Below, piece by piece: positions 1 to 10,259 of a DNA stretch of 64,000 bases; position 1 is the stretch's first letter, and every line of letters begins with the position of its first letter. Position numbers and translations under genes: made by a program. The DNA is taken from contig JAIBCI010000111.1 of NCBI GenBank assembly GCA_019694255.1, forward strand, positions 1 to 64,000. The letters run 5' to 3'. The stretch is from Saprospiraceae bacterium (GTDB lineage: Bacteria; Bacteroidota; Bacteroidia; Chitinophagales; Saprospiraceae). The notes below the pieces were generated by a model, which saw only the letters and a list, made by a program, of their open reading frames with translations, was not told where the DNA came from and ran no database searches.

Positions 1-2393
1 TTCTAAGCATTGGATCAATAAATGCCCAGTATGCCAGTGAGAAATCTATAATCAGTGTTGCTCAAAAATCGATGGCAAGCAAAAATTATTATGACGCCCT
101 GAGCAAGTTTAAGGAGCTGCTTGAATTTGATGAAAATAATGCAATGTATCTGTATCAGGCTGCGGAAGCTGCACGTTTTCACGGTGCCTATGGACTCGCC
201 GCAAGCTATTATGGAAAAGTACTGTCAGGGTCACAAAACCAATCTTACCCTCAGGCAGCCTTCAGGCTTGCACAGGTACAACAGTTAATGGGAGACTATA
301 ACAATTCAAAAAATAATTATCAGCTGTATATTTCTACACATTCAGGCGAGGAACAGTCACTCAGCGAACAGGCACAAATGCAAATCCAAGCGTGTGAATG
401 GGCTATCACACAAAAAGATAACGAGAATAAGGAAGTAAAGATCAAGCGATTGGGTGATGAAATTAATTCGCAATACTCAGATTTTGCGGCTACGGGTAAT
501 GACAAACAAATTTTTTATAGTTCTAACCGATTTATTAATGAGGTCAATAAACTGTTTCCTCAGAGGACAATCAGTCGATTCTTAGTTTCACGTGACGGAG
601 GGCCGGGAATAAAAAAAGATTATCCATCTTCCCAATATGCAGGCCTGTATGTAGCCAACGCGAGTTTTAGCCAGGTCAGCAATAGGGTAGTGTTTACCTT
701 ATGCGAAGAAATAAATGATTTTGATAAAAGATGCAAATTATATCTCGCACGAATTGATGAAAAAGGAAATTGGTCTGAGCCTCAGGCTCTGCCGGATAAT
801 ATTAACCTCCCTGACTTTAATCATACTCAACCTTCTCTAAGTTTTGATTCAAGTCAAATGCTTGAGCGATTGTATTACTGCTCTGACCGGCCAGGTGGAA
901 AAGGGATGCTTGATTTGTGGACCTGTAGCATTAGCGCGGACGGAGCATTTTCAGAACCAGTTAATTTGACTGAGATTAATACAGCTTTTGACGAGGCGAC
1001 TCCTTATTTTGATACAAAGACGAAGCTTTTGTATTTTAGTTCAAGGGGCTACCTCAGTATGGGCGGTTATGATATTTACTATTCGCGGAATAAGGGTGGC
1101 TTATGGACTAATCCGGTCAATCTTGGTGTTCCGGTTAATACCAGTTATGATGAACTCTATTTTTATAGAGGGGATGACAGGAAAGTATTTTTTTCATCCA
1201 ACAGAACAGAATCCAAACTTATTGATGATATCAATAATGCCTGTTGCCTTGATATTTACAGGGCAATAGTTCCGGATTGTGATGTTCACCTCAAAACGCT
1301 GGTTTATGATGCCAATACAAAGGAGGATCTTATAGGTGCCACAATTAACATCGTTGAAATTAGTGCACCTAGAAACACAGGTATCATTCAAACAAATGAA
1401 AAGGGAAATGATTTTATTGTCCCGTTAGATTGCGATAAAGAGTATAAACTAATAGTTAGTAAGCAGGGATACGAACCAGATTCTGTGACTTTTCTGAGTG
1501 GCAAACCCGGCGAATTTGCAGAAATCTTGAAAAAGATATATTTAAGACCTGAGAAGATTAACCTGGATGTGCTGACTTTTGATAAACAAACAGGAGCTGA
1601 CCTGCCCGATGTGACTTTGCAACTTATTGACCTGGATGACCCGTTAATTCCTCCCGTAACCGTTCGGGAATCTGATGCCAATATTAGTCACTTTATCAAA
1701 ATTGAAAAATGCCATAGATACCGTATTGTTGCCAATAAGGATAAATATGCCGAAACTAGTAAGGAAATAAAAATTGACTGTAAACAAACGGGGCTTGTGA
1801 CGGAGAAAATATATCTCGATAAGTTCCTCTACAGTATGTTGCCGCTAACACTTTATTTTGATAATGACAGACCAAGGCCTAATGGTAAACCATCTTATAC
1901 CAATCTAAGTTACAGCCAGACATTTAGTACATATTACCATAGAAAGTCAATCTTTAAGAAAAAATATGCCTTATTATTTGGCAGGGATGAATCGGTCTCT
2001 CGCGAACAGGAAATGGAGTCTTTTTTTGAAATTGATGTGAAAGGCGGAAAAGAAAAACTTGATTTGTTTGTATCTAAAATGGCAACTGAGTTGGCGGAGG
2101 GTAAAAAGTACATTGTTTACATCAAAGGTTATGCCAGCCCTCTTGCTTCTGATGACTATAATAAAATTCTTGGTCAGCGCAGAATTCAGTCAGTCAGGAA
2201 TGAGTTTGCAAGATATCACAAGGGTATTCTAATGAAATATATCAATTCGGGGTTAATTGAGATCCGTGAAAAGACTTTCGGAGAAGAGACTTCACCCAAG
2301 GGAATTGCATCAGAACCTAAGGACCCGGGTTCAATTTATCATATTAACGCATCCAGGGAGCGACGCGTTGAAATTATTGAGATTAAAGAATAA
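1..2393 (+). CDS. PD40/OmpA-family envelope protein, PorE-like (5' truncated by window edge)
   Basis: The reading frame is open from the first bases of the window, and the residues before the ATG at 72 (LSIGSINAQYASEKS) look like the end of a signal peptide. The true start therefore lies upstream and the ATG at 72 is internal. Order of domains: TPR-like helices (about 90-420), a PD40/WD40-like beta-propeller with repeated YFSS-R--GG-D-Y motifs (about 430-1250), two carboxypeptidase-regulatory-like beta domains (about 1270-1830), and a C-terminal OmpA-like peptidoglycan-binding domain (about 2040-2390) with DYNKILGQRRIQSVRNEF. The TPR-propeller-CRD-OmpA order is that of PorE of the T9SS, and also of the PD40/OmpA proteins that accompany CHU_C adhesins. 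A CHU_C gene follows 5 bp downstream, so a role in anchoring or secreting that adhesin is inferred. Whether this is the core PorE or a dedicated paralogue cannot be decided here. Confidence 0.82.
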   Translation, partial: LSIGSINAQYASEKSIISVAQKSMASKNYYDALSKFKELLEFDENNAMYLYQAAEAARFHGAYGLAASYYGKVLSGSQNQSYPQAAFRLAQVQQLMGDYNNSKNNYQLYISTHSGEEQSLSEQAQMQIQACEWAITQKDNENKEVKIKRLGDEINSQYSDFAATGNDKQIFYSSNRFINEVNKLFPQRTISRFLVSRDGGPGIKKDYPSSQYAGLYVANASFSQVSNRVVFTLCEEINDFDKRCKLYLARIDEKGNWSEPQALPDNINLPDFNHTQPSLSFDSSQMLERLYYCSDRPGGKGMLDLWTCSISADGAFSEPVNLTEINTAFDEATPYFDTKTKLLYFSSRGYLSMGGYDIYYSRNKGGLWTNPVNLGVPVNTSYDELYFYRGDDRKVFFSSNRTESKLIDDINNACCLDIYRAIVPDCDVHLKTLVYDANTKEDLIGATINIVEISAPRNTGIIQTNEKGNDFIVPLDCDKEYKLIVSKQGYEPDSVTFLSGKPGEFAEILKKIYLRPEKINLDVLTFDKQTGADLPDVTLQLIDLDDPLIPPVTVRESDANISHFIKIEKCHRYRIVANKDKYAETSKEIKIDCKQTGLVTEKIYLDKFLYSMLPLTLYFDNDRPRPNGKPSYTNLSYSQTFSTYYHRKSIFKKKYALLFGRDESVSREQEMESFFEIDVKGGKEKLDLFVSKMATELAEGKKYIVYIKGYASPLASDDYNKILGQRRIQSVRNEFARYHKGILMKYINSGLIEIREKTFGEETSPKGIASEPKDPGSIYHINASRERRVEIIEIKE

Positions 2394-2398
2394 TCAAA

Positions 2399-5300
2399 AT
2401 GTTCAATCAGGTCAAAAATTTTAATTTCTATAACAGGCAAGCACTGAATATTGCTTGGCTGATTATTATTTGTGTGTCCGGTTTTGGGATTCATCCAGCT
2501 TTTGCTACCCATATTGTAGGTGGACAACTTAGTTATACTTGCCTTGGCAATAATAAGTATGCAATTACCTTAACCGTCAGGAGAGATTGCATCAATGGTG
2601 CGGATACAGTTTATTTTGACAATCCTGCGGAAGTAGGTATATTTAATGCTATTGATAAATCGCTTGCCTGGCGAGTTGAAGATAATGGGAAGGTGAATCT
2701 TGAATTTTTTAAAGATGACACCTTGCCGGAAAAACCCGCCGAAATATGTCTTCAGGGTAACCTGGTATGTGTACACCAAGCGACATACAGAAAAATCATC
2801 ACGTTGCCATACAGCGAGCAAGGTTACATTATTGCTTATCAAAGATGTTGTCGTAATGTAACGCTGTCAAACATTGAAATGCCACTTGAGACCGGGACAA
2901 CCTATGCGCTTTATATTTCGCCGTCCGATCTTGTAAACTGCAATTCAGGGCCTCAGTACGGACCTTTTCCACCAATTTATACCTGTGTCGACAAGCCATT
3001 CGTGTTTGATCATAGTGCCATAGATCTTGATGGTGACAGCCTGGTCTATAGCCTTTGTCTGCCAAATATTGGTAGAACCAGGCTGGATCCAAAAGGTATT
3101 CCTACCTTTCCGCCTTATGACAGTGTGGTTCTCAAATCGGTTTATAGCCTAAATAGTCTTTTGAACCCTAATGGTACCGGCACGCCATTAAAAATCAATC
3201 CTGTTACTGGAGTCATGACCGCTGTTCCTAATACCATTGGCCAGTTTCTAGTTGGCGTTTGCATTACTGAATACAGACACGGAATTAAAATGTCCTCCCA
3301 GGTCAGAGACTTTGAATTGAATGTTGTTCCCTGTGGGGTTCAACCCATGGCATCCTTTGAGGTGTTGACCGGTATCTGTGATGGCTGGAACCAAAAATTC
3401 AGAAATCTCAGTAAAGATGCTACACGATACACATGGTATTTTGATTTTCCCAATAATCTGAATGCGAATTCCTCTGATGTTGATCCAATTTACAATTATT
3501 CACGAAATGGCATTTATAATGTCGTACTTGTTGCAAGAAATGGGTCCTGCACAGATACTTTTAAAAGAATCCTGAATGTGATCAACGGAGGATTAAAAGC
3601 GGATTTTAAAACAAAGGCTGATTGTTATCCTGATATTCGAGTTCATACTCAGAACCATTCCACTACGCTTACAAAAATTGTAAGTTATGACTGGAGCCTT
3701 TTTAATAATAATGTAAACCTTACTTCATCTGAATTTGAACCAACATTTAATGTATCGGGTTACGGAAAATATAAAATTCGTCTTATCGTTACGGACTCTC
3801 TAGGCTGTCGTGACACGCTTGAAGAGCCACTTGATTTAAGCGGAATTAATGTCGATTTGATTGATGGTGGGTCTATCTGTCGAGGTGATTCCATACATCT
3901 TGTTCTGAACCGAAATTCAACATACTTCTATACATGGATACCTGCTGGCTCTCTTAATTTAAAAGACCCATCTGATCCTGTTGCTCATCCGGATACGACG
4001 ACGACATACAAAGTGACCATAACTGATAATACATGCACATTAACAGACAGTGTAAAGATTAACGTTCGTCAAAAAATTGCGTATCAAATTATGGGAGACA
4101 GTTCTTCGTGCGACGGACATTTTGAATTTATGGCGATGTCTGATTCAACCAGGATGTTTGAATGGTCATTTAACGAATTATTTAACCCTGTTGAATTTAT
4201 TGGAGAAAAATTTATTTTTAACAGTAAGGATAACAAGGTCCTCTATGTGCGGGCTGGAAAAACAGGTCAGTGTGCGGATGTCACAAAAATTCAATTGAGG
4301 TATAATGGCATTGATCTTAATTATAGCAGAAAATTTAGTCTGTGCAGTGATGAGCCATTTGATTTGACGCTTATTAATCTTGATCCAAAAGATACTTTGA
4401 AAATTAATTGGAAACCCGATTCAGTCATTGTTGGTGGGCAAGGCACGCTGTCACCTAAAGTCAATATAATGCGACCTGGGGAAACCAAATTGTATTTGAT
4501 GGTTACAAACCAGTTTGGATGCATGCTTTCAGACACAATTGAAATCGAAGCTATTCCGATTATCGTTCCGGATATAATGATTGAATCGACATGTGGTAGT
4601 CGTTCAATTGTAGTAAGAACAAATTACTCCGGAAAAATAAGGTGGGATTTCGGCGATGGTAAAGGAACTAGTACCCGTGCCGTAGATAATTATACCTATT
4701 CCACTGACGGCAAATTCAAGGTTACCCTGAAAGCAGATACGCTATGTGGTCGAGAAGTTATGCAAACCATTGAGATTGTATTCAATGATGTACACCTGAA
4801 TGATTCAATAGTGGCATGTGATTATGATACAGTGTATTTAAATCCTTCCGGCAATCCAATGTTCAAATACAAATGGTATCCGGATTCAATTCTGATAGAT
4901 CCAGGTTCACCCAATCCACATCCAAGATATAACAGGGATGCAAAGTATTATGTTGAATTCTTTAATCCTGCAAATCCAGGATGTGTGTTCAAGGATACAG
5001 TATGCGTTTTTTATATTCGTAATTATTTTCTAAATCCGCTGGTAAGCGACACCAGTCTTTGTTTACCTGGAACAGTAACATTGCGTGTCTTGACAAATAT
5101 GGACATTGCCTGGTGTGATATTCAAGGCAAGCTCGTAGGATCGGGAGACAGCTTAAAAGTTAATCTGGATAGGGATTCGGCATTTGTCATCAAAGGACTT
5201 TATAAAGGCTGTCGCGATATTGACACGGTAAATCTAAACCTAGTTGAATTTAATTCTGAAATTAGTGGTCCTGACATCCTCTGCCCAGGTGATACTGCAG

Positions 5301-6007
5301 TCTTAAAGGTAGTTCCTTCTGATACAGATTGGATGTTTAGCTGGACACCTGTTATGAGCATTATTGGGTCTGAACATCTTGATTCAGTGAGGTTTTCTGT
5401 TAAAGAAAAAACCACATTCGGGGTGGAGGTAAAGGATAGTTTTGGATGTTTGAGAAACCTTAGTCACACCGTTGATGTATCCCAACTTTCAAAGATAATT
5501 TTTGCTACAGCAGAGCCCTCAATAGTGACAGCCGGCGAAAAGGTTCAGTTGAAGACAATATTTGGTGCCGGTTATAAATATCAATGGGCTCCGAATGACG
5601 GTAGCCTGAATGCTATAGATGTCTACAATCCAATCGCCATGCCTACCAAAACCACAAGCTATACTGTAACGGTAACTGATGAAAACGGTTGCACTGCCAC
5701 AGCTTCGGTGTTGGTCACGGTCATACCATGCGACGAATCGGTATTTATTCCCAATGCTTTTTCTCCAAATAATGACAAGGTTAACGATACCTTTTACGTT
5801 CGTTCTGCCTCACTGACTCAAATAGACCTTATAATTTATAATCGATGGGGTGAGCAGGTATTTCATACGGATAAACTCAACGAAGGATGGGATGGGATAT
5901 TCAAGGGTGCATTAGCAGGACCGGATGTATTTGCCTATTACGTGAAATTTCAATGTCTCGATGCAAAGGAATATTCCAAAAAAGGAAATGTGACTTTGCT
6001 TAAATAG
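2399..6007 (+). CDS. T9SS type B (CHU_C) secreted protein with PKD-like domains, 1202 aa
   Basis: A large surface or secreted protein. It has a signal peptide whose hydrophobic stretch (about residues 18-36) ends in PAFATHIVGGQ; this THIVGGQLSY-type N-terminus is common among Bacteroidota surface proteins. The middle is a chain of beta-sandwich modules. PKD-like features are visible near 3430-3560 (YNYSRNGIYNVVLVARNGSC) and near 4640-4770 (WDFGDGKG...GKFKVTLKA). The last ~85 residues are a CHU_C domain: IPNAFSPNNDKVNDTFYV, YNRWGEQVF, GWDG, then a basic-ended strand NVTLLK. This domain directs export by T9SS in the type B mode. The ATG is 5 bp after the stop of the PD40/OmpA gene, so the two are probably co-transcribed and partners. 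Ligand and exact role are unknown. Confidence 0.9.
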   Translation: MFNQVKNFNFYNRQALNIAWLIIICVSGFGIHPAFATHIVGGQLSYTCLGNNKYAITLTVRRDCINGADTVYFDNPAEVGIFNAIDKSLAWRVEDNGKVNLEFFKDDTLPEKPAEICLQGNLVCVHQATYRKIITLPYSEQGYIIAYQRCCRNVTLSNIEMPLETGTTYALYISPSDLVNCNSGPQYGPFPPIYTCVDKPFVFDHSAIDLDGDSLVYSLCLPNIGRTRLDPKGIPTFPPYDSVVLKSVYSLNSLLNPNGTGTPLKINPVTGVMTAVPNTIGQFLVGVCITEYRHGIKMSSQVRDFELNVVPCGVQPMASFEVLTGICDGWNQKFRNLSKDATRYTWYFDFPNNLNANSSDVDPIYNYSRNGIYNVVLVARNGSCTDTFKRILNVINGGLKADFKTKADCYPDIRVHTQNHSTTLTKIVSYDWSLFNNNVNLTSSEFEPTFNVSGYGKYKIRLIVTDSLGCRDTLEEPLDLSGINVDLIDGGSICRGDSIHLVLNRNSTYFYTWIPAGSLNLKDPSDPVAHPDTTTTYKVTITDNTCTLTDSVKINVRQKIAYQIMGDSSSCDGHFEFMAMSDSTRMFEWSFNELFNPVEFIGEKFIFNSKDNKVLYVRAGKTGQCADVTKIQLRYNGIDLNYSRKFSLCSDEPFDLTLINLDPKDTLKINWKPDSVIVGGQGTLSPKVNIMRPGETKLYLMVTNQFGCMLSDTIEIEAIPIIVPDIMIESTCGSRSIVVRTNYSGKIRWDFGDGKGTSTRAVDNYTYSTDGKFKVTLKADTLCGREVMQTIEIVFNDVHLNDSIVACDYDTVYLNPSGNPMFKYKWYPDSILIDPGSPNPHPRYNRDAKYYVEFFNPANPGCVFKDTVCVFYIRNYFLNPLVSDTSLCLPGTVTLRVLTNMDIAWCDIQGKLVGSGDSLKVNLDRDSAFVIKGLYKGCRDIDTVNLNLVEFNSEISGPDILCPGDTAVLKVVPSDTDWMFSWTPVMSIIGSEHLDSVRFSVKEKTTFGVEVKDSFGCLRNLSHTVDVSQLSKIIFATAEPSIVTAGEKVQLKTIFGAGYKYQWAPNDGSLNAIDVYNPIAMPTKTTSYTVTVTDENGCTATASVLVTVIPCDESVFIPNAFSPNNDKVNDTFYVRSASLTQIDLIIYNRWGEQVFHTDKLNEGWDGIFKGALAGPDVFAYYVKFQCLDAKEYSKKGNVTLLK

Positions 6008-6066
6008 CGCTGTTTCTGAACTTTTTATTCAAATTTTACATTACGTAATTGTAAATAATATTTAAT

Positions 6067-6975
6067 ATGGTTCTGGTAGTAATAGGCGTTGTAATGCTGA
6101 TTGCATTATCGATTATGGCTTCCCGCAACAGCGGATTTCTAATGACGGGAATGACCGGAAGGCTAAGAATTGCTGCGCTCATTCTGATCGGGATTGGGTT
6201 GTTCTCCCAGTGTATTGTTCAGATAGAAGCAGGTTATATAGGTGTTAAATCCCTCTTCGGGAAAGTCCAACCTGATGTACTTTACCCGGGGCTGCATGTT
6301 CTTAATCCTCTTTTGAGAATTTATGAAATTGAAAGCAGGGTACAGAATTATACGATGAGTGGGGTGCATGATGAAGGACAAAAATCAGGAGATGACGCGA
6401 TCAGGGCTTTGACAAAGGATGGCTTAGAGGTTATTATAGATCTTACAGTACTGTACAGGGTTAATCCTGAATCAGCACCGAAATTAATCAATGAACTGGG
6501 TATCGATTATCAAGATAAAATCGTAAGGCCAATAACAAGAACAAGAATCAGGGATAATGGCGTGTATTATGAAGCTGTAGATCTTTATTCACACAAACGT
6601 GAAGAGTTTCAGAACAATATTAATAAAAGTATCGATACTGATTTTAAGAACCGGGGCCTGGTACTGGAACAAATACTGATTCGAAATATCAGCTTACCTT
6701 TAAATGTCAAATCCGCTATTGAGGAAAAGATAAAAGCAGAGCAGGAGTCCCAGAAAATGCAATTTATTCTTCAAAAGGAAAAGCAGGAAGCGGATCGGAA
6801 ACGGATAGAAGCACAGGGTATTGCCGATTATCAGAAAATAATTAATACAGGGCTTACGGATAAGCAATTGGAATATGAACGCATTAAAGCATTAAAGGAA
6901 CTTAGCTTATCACAAAATGCAAAAGTAGTTATTACTCAGAGTAAGAATACGCCATTTATAGTTAATGGTAATTAA
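6067..6975 (+). CDS. SPFH/Band 7 (prohibitin-like) membrane protein, 302 aa
   Basis: Two short hydrophobic segments at the N-terminus (residues about 1-15 and 33-50) are followed at once by an SPFH/Band 7 domain (VEAGYIGVKSLFGKV-like start, here QIEAGYIGVKSLFGKVQ; then PGLHVLNPL). After about residue 215 comes a charged helical, coiled-coil-like region (KIKAEQESQKMQFILQKEKQ). Length and layout match bacterial prohibitin-like proteins, which form membrane-anchored oligomers and are linked to membrane organisation or protease control. No partner protease is encoded next door. The 59-bp gap upstream holds an imperfect palindrome; the downstream acyl-CoA dehydrogenase starts 11 bp after the stop, so these are likely co-transcribed. 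Confidence 0.88.
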   Translation: MVLVVIGVVMLIALSIMASRNSGFLMTGMTGRLRIAALILIGIGLFSQCIVQIEAGYIGVKSLFGKVQPDVLYPGLHVLNPLLRIYEIESRVQNYTMSGVHDEGQKSGDDAIRALTKDGLEVIIDLTVLYRVNPESAPKLINELGIDYQDKIVRPITRTRIRDNGVYYEAVDLYSHKREEFQNNINKSIDTDFKNRGLVLEQILIRNISLPLNVKSAIEEKIKAEQESQKMQFILQKEKQEADRKRIEAQGIADYQKIINTGLTDKQLEYERIKALKELSLSQNAKVVITQSKNTPFIVNGN

Positions 6976-6986
6976 TATAATTGGAC

Positions 6987-8771
6987 ATGTCAGCAGATAG
7001 AAAAAGTATAGTCTTAAAAGGTGGGGAGTTTCTGATTAAAGACACGTCAGTTGATGCTAATTTTATTCCTGAAGATATTACAGAGGATCAGTCGATGATT
7101 CGAACTGCGGTAAGGCAGTTCGTAGAGCGTGAAATCTGGCTCAAAGGCCATAAAATGGAGTTTCAGGTTGAATTACTTGAAATGGCAGCAGAAATGGGTC
7201 TTCTCGGGGCGCATATTTCTGAAGAATATGGTGGCAGCCCCCTTGATATGCATTCGAATACAATTATTTCAGAGGAGCTGGGAAGGGGCGACGCCTCTTT
7301 TAATACTACGATTGCGGCTCATACCGGAATCGGGATGCTTCCGATTTACTATTTCGGAACTGAGGAGTTAAAGAAAAAATATTTGCCAGGGTTATGCAGC
7401 GGTCATCTGAAAGCTTCATATTGTCTTACTGAACCCGGATCAGGATCTGACGCACTGAGTGCTAAATCCATCGCTGTATTTGATCCCGTGACGGATGAGT
7501 ATATTATTAACGGGCAAAAAATGTGGATTACCAATGCAGGCTTTGCTGATATTTTCATCGTTTTTGCTCAAGTCGATGGAAATAAATTTACGGGGTTTGT
7601 GGTCGAAGGCCAAAATGCTGGTTTGAAGCTTGGTGAAGAGGAGCATAAACTTGGAATCAAGGGCTCATCTACAAGACAAGTATTTCTTGATAATGCTCGG
7701 GTAAGTGCACAGAATGTCCTTGGAGAAATTGGAAAAGGTCATCTGATTGCATTCAATGTGTTGAATATAGGCAGATTTAAGCTGGGTATAATGGCAATGG
7801 GGGGGTGTAAGCACAGCATTGATATTGCCGTCAAATATGCCAGTGAAAGGGTACAGTTCGAGCATCCTATTTCTGCCTACGGCGCAATTCAGTATAAGCT
7901 GGCTGAAATGGCCATTAAGACATTTGCCAGTGAATCTAATGTTTACAGGGTGAGTGACCTAATGGATGACAGGTACCAGGAAGAAATTAATTCTGGTCAG
8001 CCGGGATTTAAGGCAATGCTGGAGTCAGCAGAGGAATACGCAATTGAATGTGCCATTATAAAAATTTACAGTTCTGAGGTTCTGGACTATGTCATCGACG
8101 AACTGCTGCAGATTCACGGGGGCTATGGCTTTAGCGAAGAATATTTGCCGTCGCGTCTTTATCGCGATGCCAGAATCAACCGAATCTATGAAGGTACCAA
8201 TGAGATCAACAGAATGCTCATCGTCAATATGCTGATTCGGCGAACGATGAAAGGAGAACTTGATTTGGTTGGCCCGGCTTGGGAGGTTCAGAAAGAACTA
8301 ACCGGTCTTCCTTCGCAGACTGTTCCAGAAGGGAGGCTCGGGTTGGAGACCCGTACAGTCAGGGAATTTAAAAAATTAACGCTGATGGTTGCTGGTGCTG
8401 CCGTTAAATATCAAATGGATGGAAAGCACGATCTCAAAGAACAGCAGGAAATTTTAATGAATGTGGCTGATATGATTATCTATATATTCACCTGCGAGTC
8501 AGTACTTCTTCGTGTTCATAAACTCTCTCAACGAATGAATGAAGATGAAATCAAGCCATATCAAGCAATGCTTAAAACCCTGATTTGGGATACGCAAGCA
8601 CTGATTTCAAAAATTGCAAGTGACGCATTGGCATCCTTTGCTCAAGGTGATGAACTAAAAATAATGCTTTTGGGTGTCAAACGGTTTACAAGATATGATG
8701 CACAGAATGTGCGGAACGCCCGTCGACTCATCGCTTCAGGAATCATATCAGCCAACAAATATTGTTATTAA
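6987..8771 (+). CDS. Acyl-CoA dehydrogenase, VLCAD-like, ~594 aa
   Basis: FAD-dependent dehydrogenase that introduces the alpha,beta double bond in acyl-CoA during fatty-acid beta-oxidation. The frame opens with a TTG at 6981, but the ATG at 6987 gives the more natural start (MSADRKSIVLKGGEFLIKD). The N-terminal helical domain, the beta-domain with the family signature (YCLTEPGSGSDA; QKMWITNAGFADIF) and the C-terminal helical domain are all present. The catalytic glutamate lies in RIYEGTNEINRML, with the upstream QIHGGYGFSEEY motif. A further C-terminal segment of about 150 residues makes it the long form seen in VLCAD/ACAD9-type enzymes and in many Bacteroidota, rather than the ~380-residue short-chain form. 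It sits between the SPFH gene and the LptF/G gene, with no other beta-oxidation gene in the window. Confidence 0.94.
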   Translation: MSADRKSIVLKGGEFLIKDTSVDANFIPEDITEDQSMIRTAVRQFVEREIWLKGHKMEFQVELLEMAAEMGLLGAHISEEYGGSPLDMHSNTIISEELGRGDASFNTTIAAHTGIGMLPIYYFGTEELKKKYLPGLCSGHLKASYCLTEPGSGSDALSAKSIAVFDPVTDEYIINGQKMWITNAGFADIFIVFAQVDGNKFTGFVVEGQNAGLKLGEEEHKLGIKGSSTRQVFLDNARVSAQNVLGEIGKGHLIAFNVLNIGRFKLGIMAMGGCKHSIDIAVKYASERVQFEHPISAYGAIQYKLAEMAIKTFASESNVYRVSDLMDDRYQEEINSGQPGFKAMLESAEEYAIECAIIKIYSSEVLDYVIDELLQIHGGYGFSEEYLPSRLYRDARINRIYEGTNEINRMLIVNMLIRRTMKGELDLVGPAWEVQKELTGLPSQTVPEGRLGLETRTVREFKKLTLMVAGAAVKYQMDGKHDLKEQQEILMNVADMIIYIFTCESVLLRVHKLSQRMNEDEIKPYQAMLKTLIWDTQALISKIASDALASFAQGDELKIMLLGVKRFTRYDAQNVRNARRLIASGIISANKYCY

Positions 8772-8780
8772 AAATCAGCT

Positions 8781-10259
8781 GTGGTAAAGAAGATCGATCT
8801 GATGCTGATTAAGGGATTTATATCCCCATTTTTAGTGTCGTTTTCCATAGCCTTGTTCGTTCTTGTCATGCAGACTCTTTGGCTGTATATCGATGACATC
8901 ATGGGCAAGGGTGCTGGAATCTTAGTCATTATGGAATTCCTGGTTTATTTATCGATCTCATTGATTCCGCTCGCTTTACCGATTGGTGTTTTGCTGGCTG
9001 GAGTTTTTCTCTTTGGAAATCTTGGTGAGAATTATGAGCTGTCCAGTATCAAGTCTGCAGGTATTTCGCTGCTGAGGATTATGCGTCCTATCATTATAAT
9101 TGGGGCAATGGTTGGATTGGTTAGTTGGTTTTGCTCGGATTATTTAATTCCGCGCTCAAATCTTAAATTTATGAGCAGATTGCATGACCTCAAAAGGCAA
9201 AAGCCAACCTTGAGTCTTGCAGAAGGGGTCTTTAATGAAGATTTTTATGGATATGTGATCAGAATAGAGAAGAAATCTGCTGACGGTATGCATATCGAAG
9301 GGGTAGAGGTCAACGATCACAGCAACCCCAACAGCCAGACCATGATCCTTGCTAAAAAGGGTGTCATGTATGTCACCACCGGGGAACAGTTTCTAGTAAT
9401 GCAGCTGAACAATGGTGAAATGCTTCAATTGCCTGACAAGAGAAGTATTTCCAGAGCCAAATACCCCCTGGTCAGAAGCCGTTTTGATACAATGACTAAG
9501 GTATTTAGTCTTAAGGAATTTGATCTTGAGAGAACCGATGAAGATCTTTTCAAAGGTAATCAGCGTATGAAGAACTCCAAACAGCTTCGATTGGATATAG
9601 ACAGTCTGGAGATTGAAAAATCAAAACTTGTGGTACCGATAATTTCCAATACGGACCTAAAAATTGGTACGATAAAATCTTATCCAGACAGACCCAAAGA
9701 TAAGTCCAGCGTTGAGGAAATGGCAAGACCATCTTTCAGAAGTATGCTTAATCAACGGGATTCGCAAACGATCGCTGAATTGGTACTGCGTTATGTAAAT
9801 CCAGACACTGTTCAACGTCTCTCTAATTGGCGTCAGGCCTATGGATTTTATCAAAGTGATCAGAATTCAAAAGTGTCTTATACAGAAGCACTTCGTTCAA
9901 TCAGTGTTCGAAAAAATAAATTTGTTTATGAGTTGCTGATAAAGTATTCGTATGCAGTCATTTGTCTGATATTTATTTTTGTAGGTGCTCCATTAGGGGC
10001 TATTGTTCGAAAAGGTGGTTATGGATATCCATTATTATTGTGTATCCTAGTATTTGTAAGTTATATACTTCTGAACACTTTTTTTAAGAGATTATCCGAA
10101 AGTCTTACGGTCAGTGCCCTGGTTGGTGCGTGGCTTCCTTGCCTTATTGTTGCCATACCCGGCATTTTTCTGAGTTGGAGTGCATTGCGGGACCGGAATT
10201 TCATTCATGATTTGCGGCTCATTATTTCATTTCTGAATCGGTCTAAGGCTCATCATTGA
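8781..10259 (+). CDS. LptF/LptG (YjgP/YjgQ) family LPS-export permease, 492 aa
   Basis: Inner-membrane permease of the LptB2FG machine, which extracts lipopolysaccharide from the inner membrane and feeds it to the periplasmic Lpt bridge. The start is GTG at 8781, giving MVKKIDLMLIKGFISPFLVSF, a typical LptF/G opening. Three TM helices occupy the first ~125 residues, followed by a large periplasmic beta-jellyroll region (about 130-380) and three more TM helices after about residue 385 (LIKYSYAVICLIFIFVGAPLGA). The periplasmic part is larger than in E. coli LptF, as is common in Bacteroidota. F and G cannot be told apart by eye. The gene ends 17 bp inside the convergent xseB. Confidence 0.9.
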   Translation: MVKKIDLMLIKGFISPFLVSFSIALFVLVMQTLWLYIDDIMGKGAGILVIMEFLVYLSISLIPLALPIGVLLAGVFLFGNLGENYELSSIKSAGISLLRIMRPIIIIGAMVGLVSWFCSDYLIPRSNLKFMSRLHDLKRQKPTLSLAEGVFNEDFYGYVIRIEKKSADGMHIEGVEVNDHSNPNSQTMILAKKGVMYVTTGEQFLVMQLNNGEMLQLPDKRSISRAKYPLVRSRFDTMTKVFSLKEFDLERTDEDLFKGNQRMKNSKQLRLDIDSLEIEKSKLVVPIISNTDLKIGTIKSYPDRPKDKSSVEEMARPSFRSMLNQRDSQTIAELVLRYVNPDTVQRLSNWRQAYGFYQSDQNSKVSYTEALRSISVRKNKFVYELLIKYSYAVICLIFIFVGAPLGAIVRKGGYGYPLLLCILVFVSYILLNTFFKRLSESLTVSALVGAWLPCLIVAIPGIFLSWSALRDRNFIHDLRLIISFLNRSKAHH

